Part shown: piece by piece, positions 7,444 through 14,358 of the stretch
Numbering within the stretch: the stretch's first letter is position 1
Layout: every line of letters starts with the position of its first letter
Assembly (NCBI GenBank): GCA_900542395.1
Contig: UQNM01000016.1
Span: 1 to 36,451, forward strand
DNA: 36,451 nucleotides
Direction of reading: 5' to 3'
Source of the DNA: an uncultured Eubacteriales bacterium
GTDB taxonomy: Bacteria > Bacillota > Clostridia > Christensenellales > Aristaeellaceae
Program-made: the position numbers and the translations under genes
Notes under the pieces: generated by a model
Databases searched by the model: none
Told to the model about the DNA's origin: nothing
The model's input: the letters and a program-made list of their open reading frames with translations, nothing else

Positions 7444-9270
7444 ATGCGCAGCGATTACAAGGTTTATCGTTATGACCGTCTGGATGCGCCGGTCGTCACC
7501 GCGGGCAGCGCCGCCGTGCTCATCGGCGCGCAGAACGGCCTTTTTCCGGATATGGGCTACGCCGTTCCGGGCGAAATGGGCGGCCTTTGGGCCGGAGAAA
7601 AGAAGATCTGCGACGGTTTTTTTCTGGCCGTTGACGACGTGCCGCTGACGCAGGCCGACGCCTGTGAAATCCACCCGGTCGTCACCGCGTTCCATTACCG
7701 CATGCAGAAGGAGCGGCTGCACGTCGTCCGCCGCCAGTTCATTCCCGACGGCGTGAGCGGCTGCGTGATCGAGCTGACGATTGAAAACCTCAAAAACGCG
7801 CCGCGCATGGCCGAGGTGTCCTTTACCGTGCGCACCGATATCCTGACCGCCGCCGCCGCGCGCGGCGAGGACGGCGCGGAGCTTGGCCGCGACGTCGGCG
7901 AATACGACGAACAGGAGCAGGCGTTCTTTGCCCGCGACAGCCGCAACCCGTGGCACGCCGTCTGGGGCGCGCAGACGGGCTGCCGCGTGCTTCAGGCCGA
8001 TCTGCCGCAGAGCGTCTACGGCTTTGGCAACACGCAGGGCAAGGGCGTGAACGGCCGCCTGTTCTACCGCCTGCGCCTCGCCGCGAACGCGCAGGCGACC
8101 ATGCGGCTGTATATCGCGGGCGGCTATCCCTCCCGCTCCAAGGCCGAGGAGGCGCTGGCGCTTCTGCGCGGGCAGGCCGAGACGATGCTCGAAGAAAAGC
8201 GTGCGCGCATTGAGGCGATGAAGGCGCTGAGCGACGCGACGCTGCCCGACGCCGCGCTGGAGCAGTGCGTCAACTGGGCGAAGCTCTACGCCGACTGGAT
8301 GCTCCGCACCCTGCCGCGCGGCGGATGCGCGCTGTGCTGCGAGCTGCCGGAAAACCCCGCGCTGTATGGCGAGGGCTGGGCGAAGGCGATGGAGGCGCTG
8401 CTGCCGCTGGGCGGCGCGGCGCGCGTGCAGGAGATGCTGCGCACGCTCGTCGATGTGAGCGCGCAGCTGGCGCCCGGCCGCGTGGCGCGCAGCGTGTCGC
8501 TCTCCGGCCGGGTCTTGCAGGCGGGCGGCGAGCGCGAGAGCGCACAGTTCGTCGCGCTGGTGCATCACACGCTGCTCTGGTCGGGCGACCGGGCGTTTGC
8601 GGCGGACATGCTGCCGATGACCGGGCTGTGCGTCAACTATCTGCGCCGCAGCACGCGGAGCTTTGAGGATGTGCAGGAGGACATGCTGGCGCAGGTGCGC
8701 GCGGCGCTCGTCGGCCATGCGTATGTTTTGAAGCTGACGGGCGCGGACGACGCGGCGACGCTGGCGCTGCTTGACAAGCTCCCGGCCGAGCCGGAGCAGG
8801 GCGAAATCGCGCCGAACGCGACGCTGGCCGAGCGCGCGCGCTGGCACGGCGAGCATGAGCATGTCGAGCAGGTGATCGTCTGCATGGAGCAGATGGCCGC
8901 TTCCGCCGCGCCGGGTCTGCCCGGTTCGGTGCGCACCGAGGACGCCGCGCCGGGCGTGCTGCTTCAGGCGCGCGCGGCGGAGGGGATGATCCGCCCGGCG
9001 TTTGAATGTCTGTTCGGCGTGAAGCCCGACGCGGGGCGCAAGGCGGTGGCGTGGCGTCCGCATACGCCGATCGGCTGGGAAGGCTGGAAGCTGGAAAACC
9101 TGCGCATCGGCGACGCTTCGTTTGACCTGACCAGCGAGCGCGTTTCCCCGAGCCGCGCCCGCTATACGATCCGAACGGCGCAGCAGGGCTGGACGGTCTG
9201 CGTCACGGAGAACGGCGAGGAAAAGGCGCTCCCGCTCGACGGCGAGATTTCTGTGATTTTGGAAGATTAA
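7444..9270 (+). CDS. Six-hairpin glycosidase-like protein, catalytic motif degenerate
   Basis: The 608 residues have no signal peptide and read as a two-domain protein. The first is a beta-rich N-terminal domain (about 1-230) with VVRRQFIPDGVSGCVIELTI, typical of the supersandwich of glycogen-debranching-like proteins. The second is an alpha/alpha toroid (about 250-540) with paired helices, for example ALEQCVNWAKLYADWML. Where relatives carry an RD-type catalytic turn, this protein has YGEGW near 308-312, so activity on glycosidic bonds is doubtful. It follows the sugar transferase by 14 bases with a strong AAAGGAGG site, so it belongs to the polysaccharide operon. It may bind or trim the glycan. 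The fold assignment is by motif reading only. Confidence 0.6.
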   Translation: MRSDYKVYRYDRLDAPVVTAGSAAVLIGAQNGLFPDMGYAVPGEMGGLWAGEKKICDGFFLAVDDVPLTQADACEIHPVVTAFHYRMQKERLHVVRRQFIPDGVSGCVIELTIENLKNAPRMAEVSFTVRTDILTAAAARGEDGAELGRDVGEYDEQEQAFFARDSRNPWHAVWGAQTGCRVLQADLPQSVYGFGNTQGKGVNGRLFYRLRLAANAQATMRLYIAGGYPSRSKAEEALALLRGQAETMLEEKRARIEAMKALSDATLPDAALEQCVNWAKLYADWMLRTLPRGGCALCCELPENPALYGEGWAKAMEALLPLGGAARVQEMLRTLVDVSAQLAPGRVARSVSLSGRVLQAGGERESAQFVALVHHTLLWSGDRAFAADMLPMTGLCVNYLRRSTRSFEDVQEDMLAQVRAALVGHAYVLKLTGADDAATLALLDKLPAEPEQGEIAPNATLAERARWHGEHEHVEQVIVCMEQMAASAAPGLPGSVRTEDAAPGVLLQARAAEGMIRPAFECLFGVKPDAGRKAVAWRPHTPIGWEGWKLENLRIGDASFDLTSERVSPSRARYTIRTAQQGWTVCVTENGEEKALPLDGEISVILED

Positions 9271-9280
9271 AGGGGACGAA

Positions 9281-9388
9281 TGACTCCCTCAGTCACGGCT
9301 GCGCCGTGCCAGACCTTCGGCGTTCCGCTTGCCTGCCTCCCGCACAGCGGGCGACAAGCTCCACGCCCTCGAAGAGGGAGCTCTTTGA
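9281..9388 (-). repeat. Dispersed hairpin repeat, inverted and interrupted copy
   Basis: CTCCCTCAGTCA near 9284 and AAGAGGGAGCT near 9371 are the two ends of the repeat seen at 3148-3189, in opposite orientation. They are separated by an unrelated GC-rich insert (about 9296-9366) with a CGGCTGCGCCG stem. The end of the upstream gene (9270) lies just before it, so it could also slow transcription. Confidence 0.55.
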
Positions 9389-9415
9389 TCAGGTTATTTT
9401 CCGTCTAAGCAATAC

Positions 9416-9483
9416 GGTGCGCCGCACCCGTAGGGGCGCGCACCCGCGCTTTGTGCAGAATTTGCTTTTTGCTCAATTACTGT
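9416..9483 (+). repeat. Dispersed repeat, copy 2 of 2 (CCCGTAGGGGCGCGCA type)
   Basis: It matches 363-415 in block order: CCCGTAGGGGCGCGCA at 9427-9442, TTTGTGCAGAATTT near 9450 and CTCAATTACTGT near 9472. This copy also forms a stem, GGTGCGC (9416-9422) with GCGCACC (9438-9444). Confidence 0.6.
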
Positions 9484-9510
9484 CAAAGAAATGTTTTCAG
9501 TCGATCATAT

Positions 9511-9555
9511 ACCTCCCTCCTTGAGGGAGGTGTCAGCGAAGCTGACGGAAGGAGT
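9511..9555 (+). repeat. Dispersed hairpin repeat upstream of the CHAP gene
   Basis: ACCTCCCTCCTTGAGGGAGGT folds as one stem and TGTCAGCGAAGCTGAC as a second, followed by GGAAGGAG. This is the same architecture as 3148-3189. It ends 15 bases before the CHAP gene start, so its GGAAGGAG lies close to the ribosome-binding region. The 9271-9570 gap holds only this and the two preceding repeats. Confidence 0.7.
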
Positions 9556-9570
9556 CAAAAGGCTGTTGCA

Positions 9571-10323
9571 ATGAAAAAATGGATTTTGCTGTTTTGGGTT
9601 TTGATGATGACGGCGGCCGGGGCGCTGGCGGATACCGCGCCGGTGAAGATGGCCGTTCCGCCGGAGGCGATCGCGACGCAGGCGGAAGGCGAATTGGAGG
9701 ATTACGGCCTGACCTTCCCGGAGGATATGCCGCTGGCGGCGCGCAACTTTGTGCGCTTTGCGCGCGCCGAATTTGAGAAAAACGGCGGGGCGCGCCTGCC
9801 CAAGTGCAACGAATACACCCGGTGGTATTACCACGATAAGCGCGAAATCGGCTGGTGCTCGGTGTTCCAGCTTTACTGCGCGTATCACAGCGGCTTGCAG
9901 CTCGTCCGCTATCGGCAGGATACCGAGGTGCAGCCGGGCGACTGCATCTCCGCGATGGAGGGGCGCGTGGGCAACGTGCGTCTCGCTTTTGAGGAACACG
10001 GCCGCTGGCTGGACGGCACGCAGGGCGCGGCGCCCAAGCCGGGGTATCTGGTGATTTACGGTGTGCGCCAATCCACGCCGTATACGCATGTCGCGATTGT
10101 GGAGAGCGTCAAGGCGCTGGGCGGCGGGCTGTACGAGCTGACGACGATCGAGGGCAATTTGAACTCGACCGTGCGCCGCCTGAACTATCGCTACGACGCG
10201 AACCCGAAGCAGCCGTATCGAAACATGTCCGTCGTGCCGACGGATGAAATCACGCAGGAAAACTGTCAGTACACCCTTCAAAAGGACGACTGGTATGTGA
10301 CGGGCTTCTGCGCGACGTGGTAA
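9571..10323 (+). CDS. Secreted CHAP-domain protein (probable peptidoglycan amidase/peptidase)
   Basis: This 250-residue protein begins with a signal peptide (MKKWILLFWVLMMTAAGALA, cleavage after residue 20). A CHAP-type NlpC/P60-fold domain follows: GWCSVFQLYCAYHSG provides the nucleophile C96, THVAIVES provides H173, and TIEGN (192-196) is the third catalytic region. Such enzymes cut cell-wall peptides or amide bonds outside the cell. There is no obvious cell-wall-binding domain. The ATG at 9571 is preceded by AAAAGG. An in-frame longer start at 9451 would cross the repeat and is rejected. It may prepare peptidoglycan for polysaccharide export or attachment, which is inference from position. 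Confidence 0.82.
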   Translation: MKKWILLFWVLMMTAAGALADTAPVKMAVPPEAIATQAEGELEDYGLTFPEDMPLAARNFVRFARAEFEKNGGARLPKCNEYTRWYYHDKREIGWCSVFQLYCAYHSGLQLVRYRQDTEVQPGDCISAMEGRVGNVRLAFEEHGRWLDGTQGAAPKPGYLVIYGVRQSTPYTHVAIVESVKALGGGLYELTTIEGNLNSTVRRLNYRYDANPKQPYRNMSVVPTDEITQENCQYTLQKDDWYVTGFCATW

Positions 10324-10335
10324 AGAGAGGTCGCT

Positions 10336-11394
10336 ATGGAATACGTTCGCAAGGGTTTTCGGCGCGTGAAGAACCGTATCGTCAACCGCCCGTCCGCGGT
10401 GCAGAAGCGCGATTACCTCAAGCTGCGCGCGCAGCTCGATCCGCTCCGAAGGCCGAGCGATTCCGGGCCGAACCGCCCGGTGCTGATGATCTCCGGCATT
10501 ACGATGCGCGGGACGGGTATTTTCTGCAACCTGCTGGCGTTTCTGCGCTGGGTGGATTTTGCCCAGCGCATGGGCTATATCCCGGTGATCGACATGCAGA
10601 ACGTCGAAAACCTCTATCTGGAGGACGAGCTGCTGGGCAAGGTCAACGCCTACGAATACTTTTACAGGCAGCCCGCAGGCATCGGCGTGGAGGAAGGCTA
10701 CCGCGCCAGGGAGCTGTATATCGTCAACCGGCTCGATTGCCCGTATGATTTCACGCGGGCGCAGAAAAAGGCATACCGAGAGGCGACGAGGATCGTTGAT
10801 TGGGTTTACGGCGAGAATCGAGAGAAGTATTTCGACCGGATCAAGGCGATTTACGACCGTTATTTCGTGCCCAGCGACGAGGCCGCGGCGTTTGTGGACG
10901 CGCGCTTTCGCGAGCTGATCGCGCCGGGGGAGCGGACGCTCGGCCTGCTCTGCCGCGGGACGGATTATTTCACCAAACGCCCGTATAAGCACCAGATTCA
11001 GCCGACCGTCGCGCAGATCATCGAGAAGACGGACGAGACGCTGGCGGCGCACCCGGTCGATAAGATCTTCGTCGCGACGGAGGACGAGGCGATTCTCGCC
11101 GCGCTGAAGGCGAAATACGGCGGGAAGCTCGTCTATGTTGAGTGCCCGAGGCTGACGGCGGTGCAGGGGCAGTCCGTCGCGGAGGGGTTCGCCGAGCGCG
11201 GCGTGGACAGAAAGCTGAACGGGCTGTATTACTTCGCCTCCATTGCCATCCTCGCCCGGTGCGACCACCTGATCGCGGGCAAGACGATGGCGACCCAGTT
11301 CATCCGCACCATGCGCGATATGCCGTTTGAGACGGAGTTCTATTGGGATCTCGGCCGCTACGGCGTGGACGACGTGGGAAAGCGAGGCATGTAA
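10336..11394 (+). CDS. NodZ/GT23-like fucosyltransferase-superfamily protein
   Basis: The 352 residues have no signal peptide. The central LGLLCRGTDYFTKRPYKHQIQP region (about residues 199-220) resembles the GDP-fucose-binding RGTDY...HP..P motif of NodZ-type alpha-1,6-fucosyltransferases and the O-fucosyltransferase fold. Downstream KIFVATEDEAILAALKAKYG and the late ARCDHLIAGKTM region fit the donor-side Rossmann half. It would act in the cytoplasm on a lipid-linked or soluble glycan. It has its own GAGAGG site 12 bases after the CHAP stop, and a stem-loop terminator follows it, making it the last gene of the first polysaccharide block. Fucose as the donor is inferred from family resemblance. 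Confidence 0.65.
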   Translation: MEYVRKGFRRVKNRIVNRPSAVQKRDYLKLRAQLDPLRRPSDSGPNRPVLMISGITMRGTGIFCNLLAFLRWVDFAQRMGYIPVIDMQNVENLYLEDELLGKVNAYEYFYRQPAGIGVEEGYRARELYIVNRLDCPYDFTRAQKKAYREATRIVDWVYGENREKYFDRIKAIYDRYFVPSDEAAAFVDARFRELIAPGERTLGLLCRGTDYFTKRPYKHQIQPTVAQIIEKTDETLAAHPVDKIFVATEDEAILAALKAKYGGKLVYVECPRLTAVQGQSVAEGFAERGVDRKLNGLYYFASIAILARCDHLIAGKTMATQFIRTMRDMPFETEFYWDLGRYGVDDVGKRGM

Positions 11395-11446
11395 ACGGCG
11401 GGTCAAACCGTTTTACGCAAAGCCGACGGCAAAAAAGGCATAAAGC

Positions 11447-11480
11447 AAGGGGGACGCTCGGCGAATGGAGCGTCCCCCTT
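11447..11480. terminator. Bidirectional stem-loop terminator
   Basis: A perfect 13-bp stem, AAGGGGGACGCTC (11447-11459) with GAGCGTCCCCCTT (11468-11480), has an 8-base loop between two convergent genes. No long T-run follows on either strand, so it may rely on stem strength. Confidence 0.7.
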
Positions 11481-11486
11481 ATGATA

Positions 11487-11816
11487 TTACAGCATTTTTT
11501 CCATGGTCACAGCGGCGGCGCTCCGACCGGTTTCGGCAAAGCCCAGCCTTCGGTGCAGCGCGAGCGAGGCCGCGTTATCCGGCGCAATCTGCACGGCGCA
11601 GACGGCAAAGCCGCGCGCTTTCATGGCGGCAAAGAGCAGCGGGAGCGCCGAGGAGGCGACGCCGCGCCTGCGCATCGCCCTTGAAACGGCGATGCCGTAG
11701 GAAAAGCGCGCGCCGGAAACGGAGTGCACCGTGATCCCGCCCGCGTGAAGCCCGTCCGCGCGGATGAAAAAGCGCAGGGACGGCGGCGGATCGAGCGGGA
11801 GAAGCGAAACGCGCAT
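11487..11816 (-). CDS. Small GNAT-family N-acetyltransferase
   Basis: The 109 residues fit the C-terminal core of GNAT acetyltransferases. ARFSYGIAVSRAMRRRGVAS is the acetyl-CoA pyrophosphate loop (R/Q-x-x-G-x-A type). A second core motif, VQIAPDNAASLALHRRLGF, places the late asparagine and the LGF turn. At 109 residues it is shorter than the usual 140-170 and lacks most of the first strands and helices, so it is a minimal or N-terminally shortened member. Its ATG overlaps the stop of the preceding gene as TGATG, so the two are translationally coupled. The substrate is unknown. Confidence 0.75.
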   Translation of the reverse strand: MRVSLLPLDPPPSLRFFIRADGLHAGGITVHSVSGARFSYGIAVSRAMRRRGVASSALPLLFAAMKARGFAVCAVQIAPDNAASLALHRRLGFAETGRSAAAVTMEKML

Positions 11817-12685
11817 CAGGCCTTGGGCAGGGCTTCCTCGGGCGCAAAGCCGCTGGCGATGCAGAGCTGCGCGCGCTGGGCGCTCTTGCCGCCCTTGGCG
11901 ATTTCATCGGCGAGGAAATTCGGGTGCGCCAGCAGGAAGCTGCGCATGAACGCATCCGGATCTTCGATGAAATGCAGGACGAGGGCGAGCTGCTTGTCGC
12001 TGATGCGGCCGAGCTTGCGCGCGGTTTCAAACAGCTCGGGCTTGATGACCACCAGCGTCGTCAGCGGGCAGCCCGCGTCGGCAAGGATTTTGCTGCCGCC
12101 CTGATCGCGATCCACGACCGCCAGCGAATAGGCGATCTTCGCGCCCAGCGCCTCCACGGCGGGAATCCACGCGCGGATGTAGGAGGAAGCGACCGTCACC
12201 AGATCGGCGATATGCACGCTGCGCTTGCCGGAAAGGCCGGCCTGATCGGCGGGCATGCTCGCGCCGTCCGCATCGGTGTAGACACAGGAGAGATCCTTGA
12301 AGATGGAAAGATGACCCAGCCCCAGACGGCGCGCGACCGGCATGGAGAAGAAGAAATCGCGGCGCTCGCCGCCGGAGACGAAATCCACATCCATGCTGCG
12401 CGCGGCCTCGCACATCAGGTCGATGAGCTGATGATAGATCGGGCAGGCGGCAAGCTGCTTTTCGATTTCGCCGTAAACCCTGCCGTAAAACGCCAGCTTG
12501 TCGCCCGCGCAGGCCTCCTCGATGACGGAAAGCAGCGCGTTGGCCGCGGCCTCGCTGCCGTAGAGGAACTGCGTGTTGATGTAGAACGGGCCGAGCTTGC
12601 CGGACGTATACCAGAACGGCTGACCTTCGGGGCAGACGCGCACGGCGTCGGTTTCAAACAGCCAAGATACGATCGGGTTATCCAT
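11816..12685 (-). CDS. Orotate phosphoribosyltransferase-like protein (divergent PRTase)
   Basis: This 289-residue protein resembles the long Firmicutes relatives of orotate phosphoribosyltransferase, which use PRPP. Markers are FWYTSGKLGPFYINTQ (24-39), DFVSGGERRDFFFSMPVARR and HLSIFKD. The region expected to hold the PRPP loop reads VHIADLVTVASSY, with one acidic residue instead of the usual pair followed by TTG. Activity may therefore be altered. An extra helical C-terminal region of about 60 residues ends at EEALPKA. The start has a strong AAGGAGG 9 bases upstream. It is coupled to a GNAT gene and to no other pyrimidine gene, so a role outside UMP synthesis is possible. Confidence 0.7.
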   Translation of the reverse strand: MDNPIVSWLFETDAVRVCPEGQPFWYTSGKLGPFYINTQFLYGSEAAANALLSVIEEACAGDKLAFYGRVYGEIEKQLAACPIYHQLIDLMCEAARSMDVDFVSGGERRDFFFSMPVARRLGLGHLSIFKDLSCVYTDADGASMPADQAGLSGKRSVHIADLVTVASSYIRAWIPAVEALGAKIAYSLAVVDRDQGGSKILADAGCPLTTLVVIKPELFETARKLGRISDKQLALVLHFIEDPDAFMRSFLLAHPNFLADEIAKGGKSAQRAQLCIASGFAPEEALPKA

Positions 12686-12905
12686 GGATTTGCCTCCTTA
12701 GCGGTGTTCGTTTTCTGTTATTATAAGGGATGGCGCGCCAAAAGGGAAGAGCGGCGGGAAATTTGTGCGGACAAAAAATGGACGCAGGGCTGCGCGGCCG
12801 GGGATGCAAAAACGAGGGGGACGGCGCGCGGCGCGGCTTTTTTTGCCGCGCAATTTGCAGGAGGCGCGACAGGTTGAGCGATCAATCGCTTCATTTTGGA
12901 GAAAA
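12686..12905. other. Intergenic region between divergent transcripts
   Basis: No gene is seen here. On the minus strand a TATAAT (12725-12720), with no clear -35, can serve the PRTase-like gene. A stem GCGCGGC/GCCGCGC with a T-rich loop lies near 12835-12855, and AGCGAT-CA-ATCGCT lies near 12875. Short frames crossing this stretch lack ribosome binding sites and family character. Confidence 0.55.
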
Positions 12906-12955
12906 GAGGCGCGCGCCTCGCGGGAATTGACCCGGATAGATGGTCGTGTTATAAT
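12906..12955 (+). promoter_or_regulatory. Promoter of the GtrA-LCP operon with adjacent palindrome
   Basis: -35 TTGACC (12927-12932) and -10 TATAAT (12950-12955) are 17 bases apart, and TG at 12947-12948 makes it an extended -10. A perfect 14-bp palindrome, GAGGCGCGCGCCTC (12906-12919), ends 7 bases before the -35 and could bind a dimeric regulator. Confidence 0.75.
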
Positions 12956-13009
12956 AACGAACGAAAATGCGCTCATCTGAAAAAACACAGAAAGAAGAGA
13001 AAATCCACC

Positions 13010-13498
13010 ATGAAGACAATTTGGAAAGGCATCGACTGGCTCGCGCGCGCCGTCATCCGCCTGATCGGCAAGCTCTCCCCGAAGCTGGGCGAGGCCTGCC
13101 TGAAGCTCTGGGAAAACACCGAACTGGTCAGCTATCTGCTCGTGGGCGTGGCGACGACGCTGGTGAACTATGTCGCCTATTTCCTGGCGACGCGCACGGC
13201 GGGGCTGAGCGTCATGGCCGGAACGTGGGTCGCGTGGGTGATCGCGGTGGCGTTCAGCTATGTCGCCAACAAGATCTTTGTGTTCAAGACACACTGCCCC
13301 GACACGGGCGCGCTGCTGCGCGAGGCGGGCAGCTTCCTTGCGATGCGGCTTGTGTCGCTGGGCATGGAGACGGTGCTGATGTTCCTGCTGGTGGAGGTGC
13401 TGCACCTCAACGATCTGGCGATGAAGCTGCTGGTGAACATCGTGGTCATCATTTTGAACTATGTGTTCTCGAAGCTGTTCATTTTTAAGAAGAAATAA
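13010..13498 (+). CDS. GtrA-family membrane protein
   Basis: The 162-residue protein has four predicted membrane helices after a short basic N-terminus: SYLLVGVATTLVNYVAYFLA, VAWVIAVAFSYVANKIFVF, LAMRLVSLGMETVLMFLL and LLVNIVVIILNYVFSKLFIF. The NYVAYF, SYVANKIFVF and NYVFSKLFIF repeats are the GtrA signature. GtrA proteins are thought to help move or present undecaprenyl-phosphate-linked sugars across the membrane for glycan decoration. The ATG at 13010 is chosen because the upstream in-frame extension starts before the promoter -35. It heads an operon with LCP and polysaccharide-deacetylase genes, fitting a cell-envelope glycan role. Confidence 0.87.
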   Translation: MKTIWKGIDWLARAVIRLIGKLSPKLGEACLKLWENTELVSYLLVGVATTLVNYVAYFLATRTAGLSVMAGTWVAWVIAVAFSYVANKIFVFKTHCPDTGALLREAGSFLAMRLVSLGMETVLMFLLVEVLHLNDLAMKLLVNIVVIILNYVFSKLFIFKKK

Positions 13499-13536
13499 AC
13501 GAAAAACGCAGACACACACCGAGGGAGGGGCGAAAC

Positions 13537-14358
13537 ATGAAACCCATTCGTCTTTTTGCAGCGTTCTTTTTTGTATGGATGACGCTGACAGCCGCCGTGG
13601 CCGCGGCGGATATTACCGTTACCAAGCGCGACGTGAACATGGCCGCCGGGCTGGATAAGAACGTCGCCAACATTCTCGTGCTCCTGCAGGACGGCGAGAC
13701 GACCGATACGATGATGGTCGCTTCCATCAACAGCCGCACGGGGCGCTCGGTGATGATGCGCGTGGATTGCAGGCTGATGGTGGATGTTCCGGAAGTCGGC
13801 GAAACGCGGCTGGCCGATGTTTACGCGCTGGGCGCGCAGAAATGCCGGAGCATGCTGGCCGAACGCACGATCAACACGCTGCTGGGGCTGAATATCGGCA
13901 CCTACGTCGCGCTGGACGTGACCAACCTGCCCCAGCTGGTGGACGCGATTGACACGGTGAGCATGGAGCTGGACGAGCGGGAGGCGGCCGCGATGGGGCT
14001 GGATCTCGGCTGGAACGACCTGACCGGCGAGGAAGCGCTGGCTTATGTCCGCCTGCGCCTTGAGGGCGACGACCCCGCCCGGAGCCGGGGCTATGAGCTG
14101 CTGATGCAGATGCTCTACGAAGGGGTCAACAGCGGCGATCTGGGCAGCATGCTCGGGCTGGGCACCAAGCTGCTCGGCGCGCTGGATACGAACCTGAACG
14201 CGATGACCGCCGTTACGCTGGCCTCCGCCGTCAAGGGCGGGGACGACCGCAGCGAGCTTGCCCTGCCGACGCAGGCACAGCAGACGAGCGAAGAACCGCT
14301 GCGCGCCGATACGGCGGCGATGCAGCAGACCGTGAAAGAGGCGCTCTATGAAGAATAA
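13537..14358 (+). CDS. LytR-CpsA-Psr (LCP) family protein, divergent
   Basis: This 273-residue protein has an N-terminal signal or anchor (about 4-24, cleavage possible after AAA). The LCP core follows: DTMMVASINSRTGRSVMMRV, VDVPEVGETRLADVYALG, TYVALDVTNLPQLVDAI and LTGEEALAYVRLR with DDPARSRGYELL. LCP enzymes transfer undecaprenyl-linked polysaccharide or teichoic acid onto peptidoglycan outside the cell. The conserved PRD at the start of the core is replaced by MRVDCR and the core is short, so substrate handling may differ. GGGAGGGG lies 5 bases before the start. It could attach the polymer made by the 1046-7429 genes to the wall. Its 3' end overlaps proA by 11 bases. Confidence 0.75.
   Translation: MKPIRLFAAFFFVWMTLTAAVAAADITVTKRDVNMAAGLDKNVANILVLLQDGETTDTMMVASINSRTGRSVMMRVDCRLMVDVPEVGETRLADVYALGAQKCRSMLAERTINTLLGLNIGTYVALDVTNLPQLVDAIDTVSMELDEREAAAMGLDLGWNDLTGEEALAYVRLRLEGDDPARSRGYELLMQMLYEGVNSGDLGSMLGLGTKLLGALDTNLNAMTAVTLASAVKGGDDRSELALPTQAQQTSEEPLRADTAAMQQTVKEALYEE

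Noticed and set aside
9306..9524. 72-codon plus-strand frame in the repeat cluster
   Set aside because: It is made entirely of dispersed repeat sequence and lacks a ribosome binding site.
9505..11406. 633-codon minus-strand frame
   Set aside because: It is antisense to the CHAP and GT23-like genes and is arginine- and histidine-rich, as expected for a GC-rich shadow frame.
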